Source: Streptomyces griseoruber
GTDB lineage: Bacteria; Actinomycetota; Actinomycetes; Streptomycetales; Streptomycetaceae
Assembly (NCBI RefSeq): GCF_001514205.1
Contig: NZ_KQ948782.1
Span: 1 to 64,000, forward strand
Direction of reading: 5' to 3'
Length of the DNA stretch: 64,000 nucleotides
This document shows positions 43,256 through 51,221 of this stretch, piece after piece. The notes under the pieces are model-generated. The model saw only the letters and a list, made by a program, of their open reading frames with translations. It was not told where the DNA came from and ran no database searches. Position numbers and translations under genes: made by a program. The first letter of the stretch is position 1. Each line of letters begins with the position of its first letter.

Positions 43256-44496
43256 GAAGGCACTCCTGGCTGGTCGGAAGAGGGCGAGCGGGGGCTGAAA
43301 CGGACGGGCAGGGCGGTCAGCGAGCGGTGGAACGGCCCGGGCCGCCAGGACAGCCGGGCACGGGGCAGCACCGGGTCCAGGTCCGGCAGCCACTGGGTGA
43401 GCTGCTCGATGGCCTCCGTGACGAGCAGCAGCGTGTGCTGCTTGACCGGACAGGCGTGCGCGCCCGCGCCCCAGGACAGGTGCGAGGCGTCGTTCGGATG
43501 CCGGCCGTCGGTGACCTCCTGCTCCGAGAAGTGCCCGAGCGCCCCGTACGACACCACCACCGGCACCGCGTCCCGCAGCCACACGCCGTGGAAGGAGACG
43601 GGTCTGCGCGCGTAGTAGATGCCGTAGTTGGCCAGCGGGGTCTCGTGGTGCAGCACCTCCACCACCGCGTCCAGCACCGGGCGGGCACCGCTGGTGAGGG
43701 TGGAGTAGTAGGCCGGGTTGCCGAGGATCCGGGACAGCGTGTTGGACAGCAGGTTCGCGGTCGGCTCGTAGCCGGCGCCGAGGGTGAGGAACACCTGCCA
43801 GGTGACCTCCTCGCGGGTGAGCCGGGCCGGATGGTCCAGCAGCCGGCTCGGCAGATCGTCCCCCGGCGTCCGGGCCTTGGCGTCGATCAGTTCCAGGACG
43901 TACTGGGCGTACTGGGCCTCGCCCTCGGCGGCCTGCGCGCCGCCCTCCATCATCTTGCCCAGGCTGTCGTTGAGCCGGTCGCCCTCGTGGTCCGGCAGCC
44001 CGAACAGGTCGTTGAGCACCAGCGCCAGCAGCGGCCGCGCGAAGTCCCCGACCAGATCGGCCTCGCCGCGCGGACCGATGCGGCCGGCGAGCAGCCGTAC
44101 CGCCCGGTGCACCCGGCCGCGCAGATCGTGCGGCTCCACCAGGTCGAACACGTCGATCAGCGTGGTGCGGTAGCGGACGTGCGCGGCGCCGTCGGAGAAC
44201 AGCGCGTTGGGCCGCCAGCGCATCATGCCGAGCACCGGTGAGTCGACCGGGACGGTCGTCTCCCAGGCCCTCGGGTCGTGCGAGAACGTCTCCTCGTCGT
44301 GCAGCACGTCCAGCGCGGCCCGCCGGTCCGTGACCACGTACGCCGGCACCCCGGGCGCCAGCTCCGCCCAGCCCACCGGCCCCTGGGCGCGCAGCGCGCC
44401 GTAGTAGTGGCGCGGGTCCGAGGCGAAACCCTCCTCCCACAGGCGCACCGGCGCCGAACGCGAGAAGTCCCGCTGGTCCGGGGGATAGGTGGTCAC
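43252..44496 (-). CDS. degenerate cytochrome P450, CYP157-like
   Basis: A 414-residue P450-fold protein with altered core motifs. The K-helix ExxR, normally invariant, reads VVEVLHHETPL. The haem loop is LSWGAGAHACPVKQ, with Trp instead of Phe and CPV instead of CxG. The I-helix is LTLGAGYEPTANLL, lacking the usual acid-alcohol pair. CYP157 proteins are known for loss of ExxR and for pairing with CYP154 in conservons, as here. ATG 44496 overlaps the cvnD stop (ATGA). It may bind haem poorly or act as a partner rather than an oxygenase. Confidence 0.85.
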   Translation of the reverse strand: MTTYPPDQRDFSRSAPVRLWEEGFASDPRHYYGALRAQGPVGWAELAPGVPAYVVTDRRAALDVLHDEETFSHDPRAWETTVPVDSPVLGMMRWRPNALFSDGAAHVRYRTTLIDVFDLVEPHDLRGRVHRAVRLLAGRIGPRGEADLVGDFARPLLALVLNDLFGLPDHEGDRLNDSLGKMMEGGAQAAEGEAQYAQYVLELIDAKARTPGDDLPSRLLDHPARLTREEVTWQVFLTLGAGYEPTANLLSNTLSRILGNPAYYSTLTSGARPVLDAVVEVLHHETPLANYGIYYARRPVSFHGVWLRDAVPVVVSYGALGHFSEQEVTDGRHPNDASHLSWGAGAHACPVKQHTLLLVTEAIEQLTQWLPDLDPVLPRARLSWRPGPFHRSLTALPVRFSPRSPSSDQPGVPS

Positions 44497-45140
44497 CGGG
44501 CCTCCACCGGGTCACGGGTGAGCAGATGGTCGACCAGCGCCAGTAACGCGTCGATCGAGGAGTTCGCGTCCCGGGCGTCGCAGGTCACCATCGGGGTGTC
44601 CGCCTCCAGGTCCAGGGCCCGGCGCAGCCGCTCCACCCCGTGGTGCCGGGGCGCGTCCGGGAACTCGTTGAGCGCCACCGCGTACGGCAGTCCGCTCTCC
44701 TCGACCAGCCCCAGCACGTCGAACGAGGCGTCGATCCGGCGGCTGTCCACCAGGACCAGCGCGCCCAGCGCTCCGTAGGCGATGTCGTCCCACAGTGCCC
44801 GGAACCGCTCCTGTCCGGGCGTGCCGAACAGATACAGCACCACCCCGCCGGGCAGGCTCACCCGGCCGAAGTCGATGGCGACGGTCGTCGTCGTCTTGTC
44901 CCGCACGCCCGCCAGATCGTCCACCTCCGCGGACGCCTCGCTCAGGTGCTCCTCGGTGTGCAGCGGCCGGATCTCCGACACCGAGCCGATCAGCGTCGTC
45001 TTGCCCACCCCGAACGGCCCCGCGACCAGGATCTTCACCAGGTCGCGGGCGGTGTCGGGAAGATGGACGCGATCCTTCTCGCCGGGCGCGCCGGTGGTGC
45101 CCGAGGGGGCGCTAGTCGTGCTTGAGGGCGCGGAGGCCAT
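44493..45140 (-). CDS. cvnD: conservon GTPase CvnD
   Basis: A 215-residue small GTPase of the MglA-like conservon type. The P-loop is ILVAGPFGVGKTTLIG, switch region TTTTVAIDFGRV, and G3 LFGTPGQERF. The G4 position reads VALNEF rather than NKxD, as usual in this family. A variable Ser/Thr/Gly-rich N-terminus of about 30 residues precedes it. In conservons the CvnA-D proteins assemble at the membrane in a GTP-dependent complex. Codon 199 is TTA (44544-44546). Its start lies inside cvnC (29-base overlap) and its stop overlaps the CYP157-like start. Confidence 0.93.
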   Translation of the reverse strand: MASAPSSTTSAPSGTTGAPGEKDRVHLPDTARDLVKILVAGPFGVGKTTLIGSVSEIRPLHTEEHLSEASAEVDDLAGVRDKTTTTVAIDFGRVSLPGGVVLYLFGTPGQERFRALWDDIAYGALGALVLVDSRRIDASFDVLGLVEESGLPYAVALNEFPDAPRHHGVERLRRALDLEADTPMVTCDARDANSSIDALLALVDHLLTRDPVEAR

Positions 45141-45498
45141 CGGCCACTCTCTTCAGCAGGTCGGGGTCGAACCGCCCGGCGGGCGGGATGGGCGGCCGGG
45201 CGAGTACCAGGCGCCGGTCTTCGAGGTCGGCCGCCAGCACCCGCACCGCGGACACCGGGAGCCGCAGCAGCGCCGCCGCCTCCACCACGGCCAGCGAGCC
45301 GCCCTCCAGGGCCTCCAGCAGGGCGAGTCCGGCGGCGGGCAGGCCCTCGGGCGACCCTTGGGGCGGGCCCTGGCGCAGTGGTTCGCCGGTGAGGGCGAGC
45401 ACCGTCAGCCGCTCCATGTGCGGGCGGCTGGGCCGGGCCACGCCCCCGGTCGACAGATACGCGGGGACCAGGGGGCGGCCGGCCGGGCGGCCGGTCAT
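45112..45498 (-). CDS. cvnC: conservon DUF742 protein CvnC
   Basis: A 128-residue DUF742 protein, a winged-helix-like partner within conservons. The motif RPLVPAYLSTGGVARPS starts the domain. The conserved LEALEGGSLAVVEAAALLRL and PVSAVRVLAADLEDRRLVLA complete it, with the usual C-terminal PDLLKRVADGLRAL. Start overlaps cvnB stop by ATGA. No membrane segment; it likely binds CvnB and CvnD. Confidence 0.93.
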   Translation of the reverse strand: MTGRPAGRPLVPAYLSTGGVARPSRPHMERLTVLALTGEPLRQGPPQGSPEGLPAAGLALLEALEGGSLAVVEAAALLRLPVSAVRVLAADLEDRRLVLARPPIPPAGRFDPDLLKRVADGLRALKHD

Positions 45499-45917
45499 GC
45501 CGACGCGTTGTCGTCGGCTCCTCTGGGCGCGGCCGCCATGGCCTTCTCACCCAGTCGCGCCACCTGGGAGTGCACCCGGTGCGCGAGCAGGTCGAGGCGC
45601 GCCTCGACACCGCCGTACGCGGCGACACAGGTGCCGTGGTCCGTCGGCACGATGAGGACGTACCCGTGGTCGGACTCGATGACGATCTGCCGGACCTCCG
45701 CCCGTTCCCGGTCGGCGAAGGCGGCCGCGGCGGTGCGGCAGGCCCCCTGTACGGTGCTGGTGATGGCGGCCACCCGTTCGGCCGACGGCTGCGACAGCGC
45801 GTCGGTGTACCCCGTCACGAGGCCGTCCCGGGTGAGCATGACGGCGGCCACCACGTGCGGCACCTGCAGGATCGGCTCCAGCACCCATGCGGTGTCGCCC
45901 GTGTCGCGGCTGGTCAT
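45495..45917 (-). CDS. cvnB: conservon roadblock/LC7 protein CvnB
   Basis: A 140-residue roadblock/LC7 protein, probably the GTPase-regulating partner of CvnD. The fold shows in VPHVVAAVMLTRDGLVTGYT, AITSTVQGACRTAAAAF and VIESDHGYVLIVPTDHGTCV. The C-terminal YGGVEARLDLLAHRVHSQVA helix is typical. ATG overlaps cvnA stop (ATGA). A separate roadblock protein of another type is encoded at 50168. Confidence 0.94.
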   Translation of the reverse strand: MTSRDTGDTAWVLEPILQVPHVVAAVMLTRDGLVTGYTDALSQPSAERVAAITSTVQGACRTAAAAFADRERAEVRQIVIESDHGYVLIVPTDHGTCVAAYGGVEARLDLLAHRVHSQVARLGEKAMAAAPRGADDNASA

Positions 45918-47308
45918 CGGGCCGCTCCTCCTTCTGCGTGGTCGGTCTGGTCGGTCTGGTCGGTGCCGTCCCCGGCCACCTGCCCGGTGGCCGGCTCGTC
46001 CGCGCCGGAGCGGGCCGCCGCGGTACCGGACTGGAGCGCGCCGAGTGCGGCGGCGGCCTCCTCCGGACGGCGGGCCGGCCGGACGGCCGCGGAGTCCTCG
46101 GGTACGGCCACCCGGGAACGGCGGCGGCGCTGGGGCAGGCCGTCGGCGTCCCGGGAGCCGTGGTGCCCGGCGGGCTCCGCGACCGGGTTCTCCGTTCCGT
46201 ACGTGGGGGAGGGGGCCGTGCGTTCAGGGGCCGGCCTGCGCGTGGTGCGCGGGGTGCTGGCCGCCGGGGGCCGCTCCTCGGGGTCGACCTTGCTGAGCAG
46301 ATGGCTGTCGACACGCAGCACCGCGCGCACCCCGCCGTAGGGGGAGGCCGAGGAGACGTCGACGCCCAGGTCGAACTGGCGGGTGAGGCGGCCGATCGCG
46401 GCCAGTCCCATGCGCGGCGGATCGCCCAGCGCGGTCAGCAGGATCGGCTCGTCGCCGGCCACCAGCCGCTGGGCGCGCTCGCGTTCGTCGTGGGTCATGC
46501 CGAGGCCCGCGTCGTCGATGGTGACGCACACCCCGTGGTGGACGTGCTCCAGGCCGACCACGACGTCGGTGTCGGGGGAGGAGTGCCGCAGCGCGTTGTC
46601 GAGCAGTTCGGCGACGATGATCGCGACCGGCTCCACGGCGTGCGAGACGAGGGCGGTGCCGGGCTCCAGATGGTTGTGGACCCGCACCCGCTGATAGCCC
46701 GCGAGCCGGGCCTGGCCGCCCGTCACCGCGTCCACGACGTGGGACTCCTCGCGGGCGAGCCCCACCCAGGCCCCGCAGACCACCGCGGTGACCTGGGCGC
46801 GGCGCAGCGACTGCTCGTTCTCGTGGTCGAGCCGGAACAGGGTCTGGGCCAGCTCCGGGTCGTCGTAGCGCTGTTGCAGCACGCGCAGGGCGTCCTGGAG
46901 GCGGTACAGCGCCGCCTGGATCTCCCGGGTGGCGCCGCGCATCCCGGCCTGCGCGGCGGCGTCGACCCGGGTGCGCTGGGAGAGCACCTCGGACTGGAGC
47001 GCGAGCAGCACGTTCTCCAGGGCGATGCCGAGCGGGGTGCCGACCGTCAACGGCTGGAGCGGGCCCGGGACGTCGAGATGCCGATGAGCCACCTGGCGGG
47101 CGGCGGCGGGTACGCGCTGGGCCGCCAGATGTTCGACCTCGGCCGTGAACGCCCGCACGGTGCCGTCGAGTCGGGTGCGCAGGGCGGCTATCTCGGCGTG
47201 CGCGCGGGCGCGTTGCCGCCGGGCCCGCAGCAGGCCGCCGCCCAGGGCGAGCGCGGACAGTGTGCCGACGGCCAGACCGCCGGCCACCAGGTCCGGTAAT
47301 TCGATCAT
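45914..47308 (-). CDS. cvnA: conservon sensor-kinase-like ATPase CvnA
   Basis: A 464-residue membrane-anchored protein. One N-terminal helix (LVAGGLAVGTLSALALGGGL) is followed by a long cytoplasmic helical part. The HATPase has EPVAIIVAELLDNALRHS (N box), TIDDAGLGMT (G1) and PPRMGLAAIGRLTRQF. A phospho-acceptor His dimerisation motif is not clear, as in other CvnA proteins. The last 130 residues are disordered, rich in Pro, Arg and acidic residues, with DQTDQTDH near the end. Codon 4 is TTA (47297-47299), so translation should need the bldA tRNA. Ribosome site weak. Confidence 0.92.
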   Translation of the reverse strand: MIELPDLVAGGLAVGTLSALALGGGLLRARRQRARAHAEIAALRTRLDGTVRAFTAEVEHLAAQRVPAAARQVAHRHLDVPGPLQPLTVGTPLGIALENVLLALQSEVLSQRTRVDAAAQAGMRGATREIQAALYRLQDALRVLQQRYDDPELAQTLFRLDHENEQSLRRAQVTAVVCGAWVGLAREESHVVDAVTGGQARLAGYQRVRVHNHLEPGTALVSHAVEPVAIIVAELLDNALRHSSPDTDVVVGLEHVHHGVCVTIDDAGLGMTHDERERAQRLVAGDEPILLTALGDPPRMGLAAIGRLTRQFDLGVDVSSASPYGGVRAVLRVDSHLLSKVDPEERPPAASTPRTTRRPAPERTAPSPTYGTENPVAEPAGHHGSRDADGLPQRRRRSRVAVPEDSAAVRPARRPEEAAAALGALQSGTAAARSGADEPATGQVAGDGTDQTDQTDHAEGGAAR

Positions 47309-47504
47309 CGATTCGGGTTCCAGAAGGGTCGCATCGGGGTACTCGCAGCACAGTACACACCGTCATGGGCCGATCTCGCACGGTTGGACGAGTGTTCACT
47401 CCGAAAGCGACCGGCATCTGTTCGCTTCTGTGCCGAGTGCCTGAAATGCCGTTGCCCATCGCTGAGTTGAAAACCCCGGGAGCGGCCCCGTTCCGGGCGA
47501 CGCG
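47309..47504. other. conservon upstream region
   Basis: A 196-base gap between cvnA and the 47505 gene on the same strand. It should hold the conservon promoter. No perfect operator palindrome is seen. Confidence 0.45.
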
Positions 47505-47972
47505 CTAGTCCGCGCCGAGCGGGGTCAGCACGGCCAGCGTGCCGTTGGCCTGGCGCAGCGCCAGTTCCAGCGTGCCGGGCGCGTGCAGGGCGCCGGTCCC
47601 GTCCGGTGGCACGAGCCACTCCAGGAACCGGGCCGGCCGGTACGGCGGAGGCACCGCGACCCAGGAACCCCGGCGGGCGTGCCGCAGCCCCGCCCCGATC
47701 CACCGGCTGCCGGGGTCGGGCGGCAGGAAGAAGCCCACCCGGTGGGCCGCCGTGTCCACCAGTGTCGGCCCGGGCACCGGCAGCGCCGGCTGCCACAGCA
47801 GATCCAGCGTGAGCAGACCGAGCCGGTCCGGGACGCTCAGCACGTCCCAGTACCGGCCCGCCTGGAGCAGGGCGATCCCGTCGCCCTGGTCCCACTCCCG
47901 TTTGCAGACCCGAGGGTCCGTCGCCGCGGCGGAGAGCCACTCCACGCCGCGTTCCCACATCACATCGCTCAT
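47505..47972 (-). CDS. hypothetical, prim-pol-N-like protein
   Basis: A 155-residue cytoplasmic protein. WERGVEWLSAAATDPRVCKR, then YWDVLSVPDRLGLLTLDLL and TAAHRVGFFLPPDPGSRWI resemble the small Streptomyces proteins annotated as N-terminal bifunctional DNA primase/polymerase. The catalytic acidic residues of real primases are not evident, so I keep the function open. GGAGCCGGACG precedes the ATG. An AT-rich inverted repeat lies about 100 bases upstream. Confidence 0.6.
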   Translation of the reverse strand: MSDVMWERGVEWLSAAATDPRVCKREWDQGDGIALLQAGRYWDVLSVPDRLGLLTLDLLWQPALPVPGPTLVDTAAHRVGFFLPPDPGSRWIGAGLRHARRGSWVAVPPPYRPARFLEWLVPPDGTGALHAPGTLELALRQANGTLAVLTPLGAD

Positions 47973-48071
47973 CGTCCGGCTCCGTGTGCTGTCCCCAGGA
48001 CCCGGCAACGGACCAGCGCGGCACCGGGCAAAGCCGTCGGCCGCACTGTGCCGACTCGGCGTATGCATGCT

Positions 48072-48087
48072 GGTAGATATTTCTACC
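48072..48087. promoter_or_regulatory. AT-rich inverted repeat
   Basis: GGTAGA-TATT-TCTACC in the 200-base gap upstream of the 47972 start; unusually AT-rich for the region and a plausible operator. Confidence 0.4.
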
Positions 48088-48172
48088 TGGCGGAAGGGGT
48101 GGCGGACCGTGGCGTTTTGGTCTGTTTCGTTCGACTTTCGCGCCGGTGTTCGGGAAGGGGTGGCGGCGCGCC

Positions 48173-49477
48173 CTAGTGGTCGTTCTCCAGGTGCAGCTTG
48201 AGCAGGTCCACGCCGTAGTCGCCGCCGTTGGGGGTGCGGATGATGGTGTGGATGTGGTGCTGGCTGGGGTTGCGGTTCTGGGTCTCGTAGGCGATCGGGG
48301 ACTGGGCGTCGTACTCGATCAGGACCACCGGACCGTGCACGCGGTAGTAGAAGGCGGAGGAATCCTCCATCTCGCCGATCCAGGAGAAGTAGGTGTCGTC
48401 GAGGTGCTTCTCGACCTCCGTCATCTTCACCTCGGCGTGGCCGTCGTCCAGGTTGCCGACATAGACGCGGACGAGGTCGAGGAGGTTGTTCCGCTGCGCC
48501 TCGGTCCAGTCCTTGGCCGCCAGCCCCTGGTAGGCGATCTGGGCGTTGTCCTGTCCGGCGCCGGCCTTGAAGTTGTCGCCGGCCTTGGTCTCCGAGGAGA
48601 CGACCTTCTTCCGCTGGGCGGCGGTCAGTGACCGCAGCAGCTTCAGCCCGGCCCTGGTCTCGGTCCTGAAGAGGGTGATCTTCTCGCCGTTGTAGGTGGC
48701 GGAGGTCGGCTCCGAGCCCATGAAGGTCGGTGTCATCACGACCTGGTCGCCGAGGACGAAGTAGTTGATGGCCAGGTGGTGGCCCTCGTACTGGAAGCCC
48801 CAGGGCTCGGTGGTGGACGGGGTCCCCATGAAGGTGAAGAAGTACGCGCCCTCGGTGAGGGTCTCCTTGCCGCCGCCGCTGTACTCGCCCAGGTAGCCGT
48901 TGAGCTTCATGATGTTGCGGGACCGGGTGAGCCCGTCGGCGGACAGGGCGGCGCCGAGCAGGGCGTAACCGAGGTTCCGCTGCTTCTCGGTCAGGTCTCC
49001 CATCCGGGCGCCCTGACGCTCGTACCCGTCGACGTTGCTCCACTTCAGCCACTCGTCGTCGTCCACGTCGAAGACGGACGCCTTGCGCTCCTTGCTGGTC
49101 AGCCCGTCCAGGAACGCCTGCGCGGCCTGTACCACCTTGTCGGTGGAGACGTCGGTCGAGTGGATGGAGTACAGGTCGTCGACGACCTTGCCGTCCGTGG
49201 TGACCCCGACGAAGTCCGCGTACTTGACCTCGCTCGCCCCGGGACCCATGCCCCCGGCGCCGCCGCCGGGCCCTCCGGAGGGCATGCCCGAGGGCATCCC
49301 GCCGCCCGGGGCGCCGTACGAGGCGGAGGCCGCCGTGCCGGAGGAGTTCGAGGAGCATCCCGTCATCGTCGCCACGGCGGCGACTCCGCCGGCGAGCAGC
49401 GCCTTGTTCATGAACCAGCGGCGGCTGCGCTCGGCTTCGGGGGTGCGGGGTCGGTGTCCGTGGTCGTGTCCATGCAT
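48173..49477 (-). CDS. DUF3500 lipoprotein, His/Met-rich N-terminus
   Basis: A 434-residue exported protein. It opens MHGHDHGHRPRT, then a basic stretch and signal ending AVATMTGC, a lipobox (RRxF-like RRWF suggests possible Tat export). A Gly/Met-rich linker (GGGMPSGMPSGGPGGGAGG) follows. The main domain is DUF3500, recognised by WGFQYEGHHLAINYF and the C-terminal NPSQHHIHTIIRTPNGGDYG. The function of DUF3500 is unknown. Repeated His and Met near the N-terminus suggest metal (perhaps copper) handling. GGAG lies 10 bases before ATG 49477. The ArsR gene sits just upstream on the same strand. Confidence 0.82.
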   Translation of the reverse strand: MHGHDHGHRPRTPEAERSRRWFMNKALLAGGVAAVATMTGCSSNSSGTAASASYGAPGGGMPSGMPSGGPGGGAGGMGPGASEVKYADFVGVTTDGKVVDDLYSIHSTDVSTDKVVQAAQAFLDGLTSKERKASVFDVDDDEWLKWSNVDGYERQGARMGDLTEKQRNLGYALLGAALSADGLTRSRNIMKLNGYLGEYSGGGKETLTEGAYFFTFMGTPSTTEPWGFQYEGHHLAINYFVLGDQVVMTPTFMGSEPTSATYNGEKITLFRTETRAGLKLLRSLTAAQRKKVVSSETKAGDNFKAGAGQDNAQIAYQGLAAKDWTEAQRNNLLDLVRVYVGNLDDGHAEVKMTEVEKHLDDTYFSWIGEMEDSSAFYYRVHGPVVLIEYDAQSPIAYETQNRNPSQHHIHTIIRTPNGGDYGVDLLKLHLENDH

Positions 49478-49584
49478 GCGGTCGAGGCTCCAGGGCCCAG
49501 CTGAAGCGAACCTGAAGACGACCGCACACCGTCCGTGACGCTCCCCCCGACGCCCCTCCGTCGCGGCTTTCGTCGCGTCCGGCG

Positions 49585-49953
49585 TCACACCCGTCGGCCA
49601 CCGCCCTGCGGCAACGGCAGCGGCGGATCGGCCTGGCGCAGCTCGGCCAGCAGCTCGTTCTGGCCCGCGAGGAGTTCGGTGAGGATCCGGCGGGCCGCCC
49701 GCAGCAATTCGGCCACGTCGCCGCCCGCGAGCGCGTAGCTCACCGTCGACCCCTCCCGTATCGACACCACGATCCCGGAGCGGCGCAGCACGGCCAGCTG
49801 CTGGGACAGACTGGACGGTTCGATCTCGATCTCGGTGAGCAGGTCCCGTACGGGGACGGGGCCGCCCTGCAGCAGTTCGAGGACCCGGATGCGCACCGGG
49901 TGCCCGAGCATGCGGAAGAACTCGGCCTTGGCCTGATAGAGGGGGACCTGCAT
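49585..49953 (-). CDS. ArsR-family regulator
   Basis: A 122-residue winged-helix repressor. FFRMLGHPVRIRVLELLQGG, DLLTEIEIEPSSLSQQLAVL and RRSGIVVSIREGSTVSYALA are full ArsR motifs. The classic CxC metal site is absent, so its signal may not be a metal. In many Streptomyces a close relative sits beside a SulP sulfate-type transporter; none is present here, and DUF3500 follows instead. The start at 49953 has GGAG about 12 bases upstream. A candidate operator lies at 50117. Confidence 0.88.
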   Translation of the reverse strand: MQVPLYQAKAEFFRMLGHPVRIRVLELLQGGPVPVRDLLTEIEIEPSSLSQQLAVLRRSGIVVSIREGSTVSYALAGGDVAELLRAARRILTELLAGQNELLAELRQADPPLPLPQGGGRRV

Positions 49954-50116
49954 GGTCAATCGCTCGCTCCTGCCGCGTTCGCCGGATGGTTCCCGCCCGC
50001 GCGGCGGCCCGGCGTCGTACGCCGCCGCGCGTGGTCCTGCGTCGGGATCCCCTCCCGATCCTCCTGGTTGGGGGCTCCGCACACCCGTGTGATGCGCTGA
50101 TCTGGATGTGTCGAGA

Positions 50117-50130
50117 TGAAGAAATCTTCA
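50117..50130. promoter_or_regulatory. ArsR-type inverted repeat
   Basis: TGAAGA-AA-TCTTCA, an AT-rich imperfect palindrome upstream of arsR and just after the roadblock gene. Spacing from the arsR start is about 165 bases, longer than usual. Confidence 0.45.
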
Positions 50131-50167
50131 ATTCGTGGGCGTGCGAAGCCGAGGACCGTGGAGGTGT

Positions 50168-50542
50168 CTACACCTCGATCTCGTTCTCGATGCGCTTGAG
50201 CTGGTGGCGGGCCATCGCCAGGTTGGAGCGCTCCCGGTCCAGGACGAGATAGATGAACAGCCCGCTGCCCGTACGGCCCTTGACGAGCCGGATCAGGTGG
50301 TACTGGCTGCCCAGGGTGATCAGGATGTCCTCGATCTCGCCCTTCAGGCCCAGGTGTTCCATGGTGCGGACCTTGGCCCGGATCACATCGGTGTTGCCCG
50401 CGGCGGCGACGGCCAGGTCGAGGTCCTTGCCGCCGCCCATCGTGCCGAGGGCCATCCCGCTCGTGTAGTCCACGACGGCGGCTCCCATCGCGCCCTCCAC
50501 CGCGGTCATCATCTCCTTGAGAGAGATCTCCACATTCGCCAT
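50168..50542 (-). CDS. stand-alone roadblock/LC7 protein
   Basis: A 124-residue roadblock protein different from CvnB. MANVEISLKEMMTAVEGAMG, AAVVDYTSGMALGTMGGGKD and GEIEDILITLGSQYHLIRLV cover the fold; KGRTGSGLFIYLVLDRERSN and a C-terminal helix close it. Proteins of this type may regulate small GTPases or act as scaffold dimers. It has a perfect AGGAGGACGCC ribosome site. No GTPase lies next to it; CvnD, 5 kb away, is a possible partner. Confidence 0.88.
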   Translation of the reverse strand: MANVEISLKEMMTAVEGAMGAAVVDYTSGMALGTMGGGKDLDLAVAAAGNTDVIRAKVRTMEHLGLKGEIEDILITLGSQYHLIRLVKGRTGSGLFIYLVLDRERSNLAMARHQLKRIENEIEV

Positions 50543-50761
50543 GGCGTCCTCCTGCCGGTTGCACGGGCCCGCACTCCTCCGGTCCCGCTGGTGCCTCCGA
50601 ACGTACGGACCGCGTCCGCCTCGAGGGCCGCGTGCTCCGGGACTGGCCCAAGGACGTTCGAAACACGAAGATCCACGCGACTTTTTGACCGCCGGGATGT
50701 GGGAGTTGACCGGGTGCCCCTCGCTTGCGGTGGGTCGGCTCGGCGGGCAGGCTTCCGTGGC

Positions 50762-51214
50762 GTGGCCACCTTGCTGATCGTCCATCACACCCCGTCCCCC
50801 CACTGCCAGGCGATGTTCGAGGCGGTGGTCTCAGGGGCGACCGACCCGGAGATCGAGGGCGTACGGGTGGTCCGGCGGGCCGCCCTCGCCGCCACCGCCT
50901 CGGACGTCCTGGAGGCCGACGGCTACCTGCTCGGCACGCCCGCGAACCTCGGGTACATGTCGGGCGCGCTCAAGCACTTCTTCGACCAGGTCTACTACCC
51001 CTGCCTGGACACCACCCGGGGCCGCCCCTTCGGCTACTACGTCCACGGCGGCAACGACGTCACCGGCGCCGTACGCGCCGTCGAGACCGTCACCACCGGC
51101 CTCGGCTGGCGCCGCGCCGCCGAACCGGTCGCCGTCACCGGGGAACCCGGCAAGGGCGATCTCCGGGCCTGCTGGGAGCTGGGCGCGACGATGGCCGCGG
51201 GCCTGATGGAGTGA
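50762..51214 (+). CDS. flavodoxin-like NAD(P)H:FMN reductase
   Basis: A 150-residue flavodoxin-fold protein. The phosphate loop is LLIVHHTPSPHCQAMFEAVV, followed by ADGYLLGTPANLGYMSGALK and HFFDQVYYPCLDTTRGRPFG, a pattern of the WrbA/NADPH-FMN reductase group. YYVHGGNDVTGAVRAVETVT completes the FMN site. GTG 50762 is the likely start. Cytoplasmic. Divergent from the roadblock gene; its stop is 7 bases from the end of the convergent secreted-protein gene. Confidence 0.85.
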   Translation: MATLLIVHHTPSPHCQAMFEAVVSGATDPEIEGVRVVRRAALAATASDVLEADGYLLGTPANLGYMSGALKHFFDQVYYPCLDTTRGRPFGYYVHGGNDVTGAVRAVETVTTGLGWRRAAEPVAVTGEPGKGDLRACWELGATMAAGLME

Positions 51215-51221
51215 GCCGGGC

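Noticed and set aside
42038..47308. Biosynthetic gene cluster because of the P450 pair
   Set aside because: The P450s belong to a conservon; no synthase, NRPS, PKS or terpene enzyme is present.
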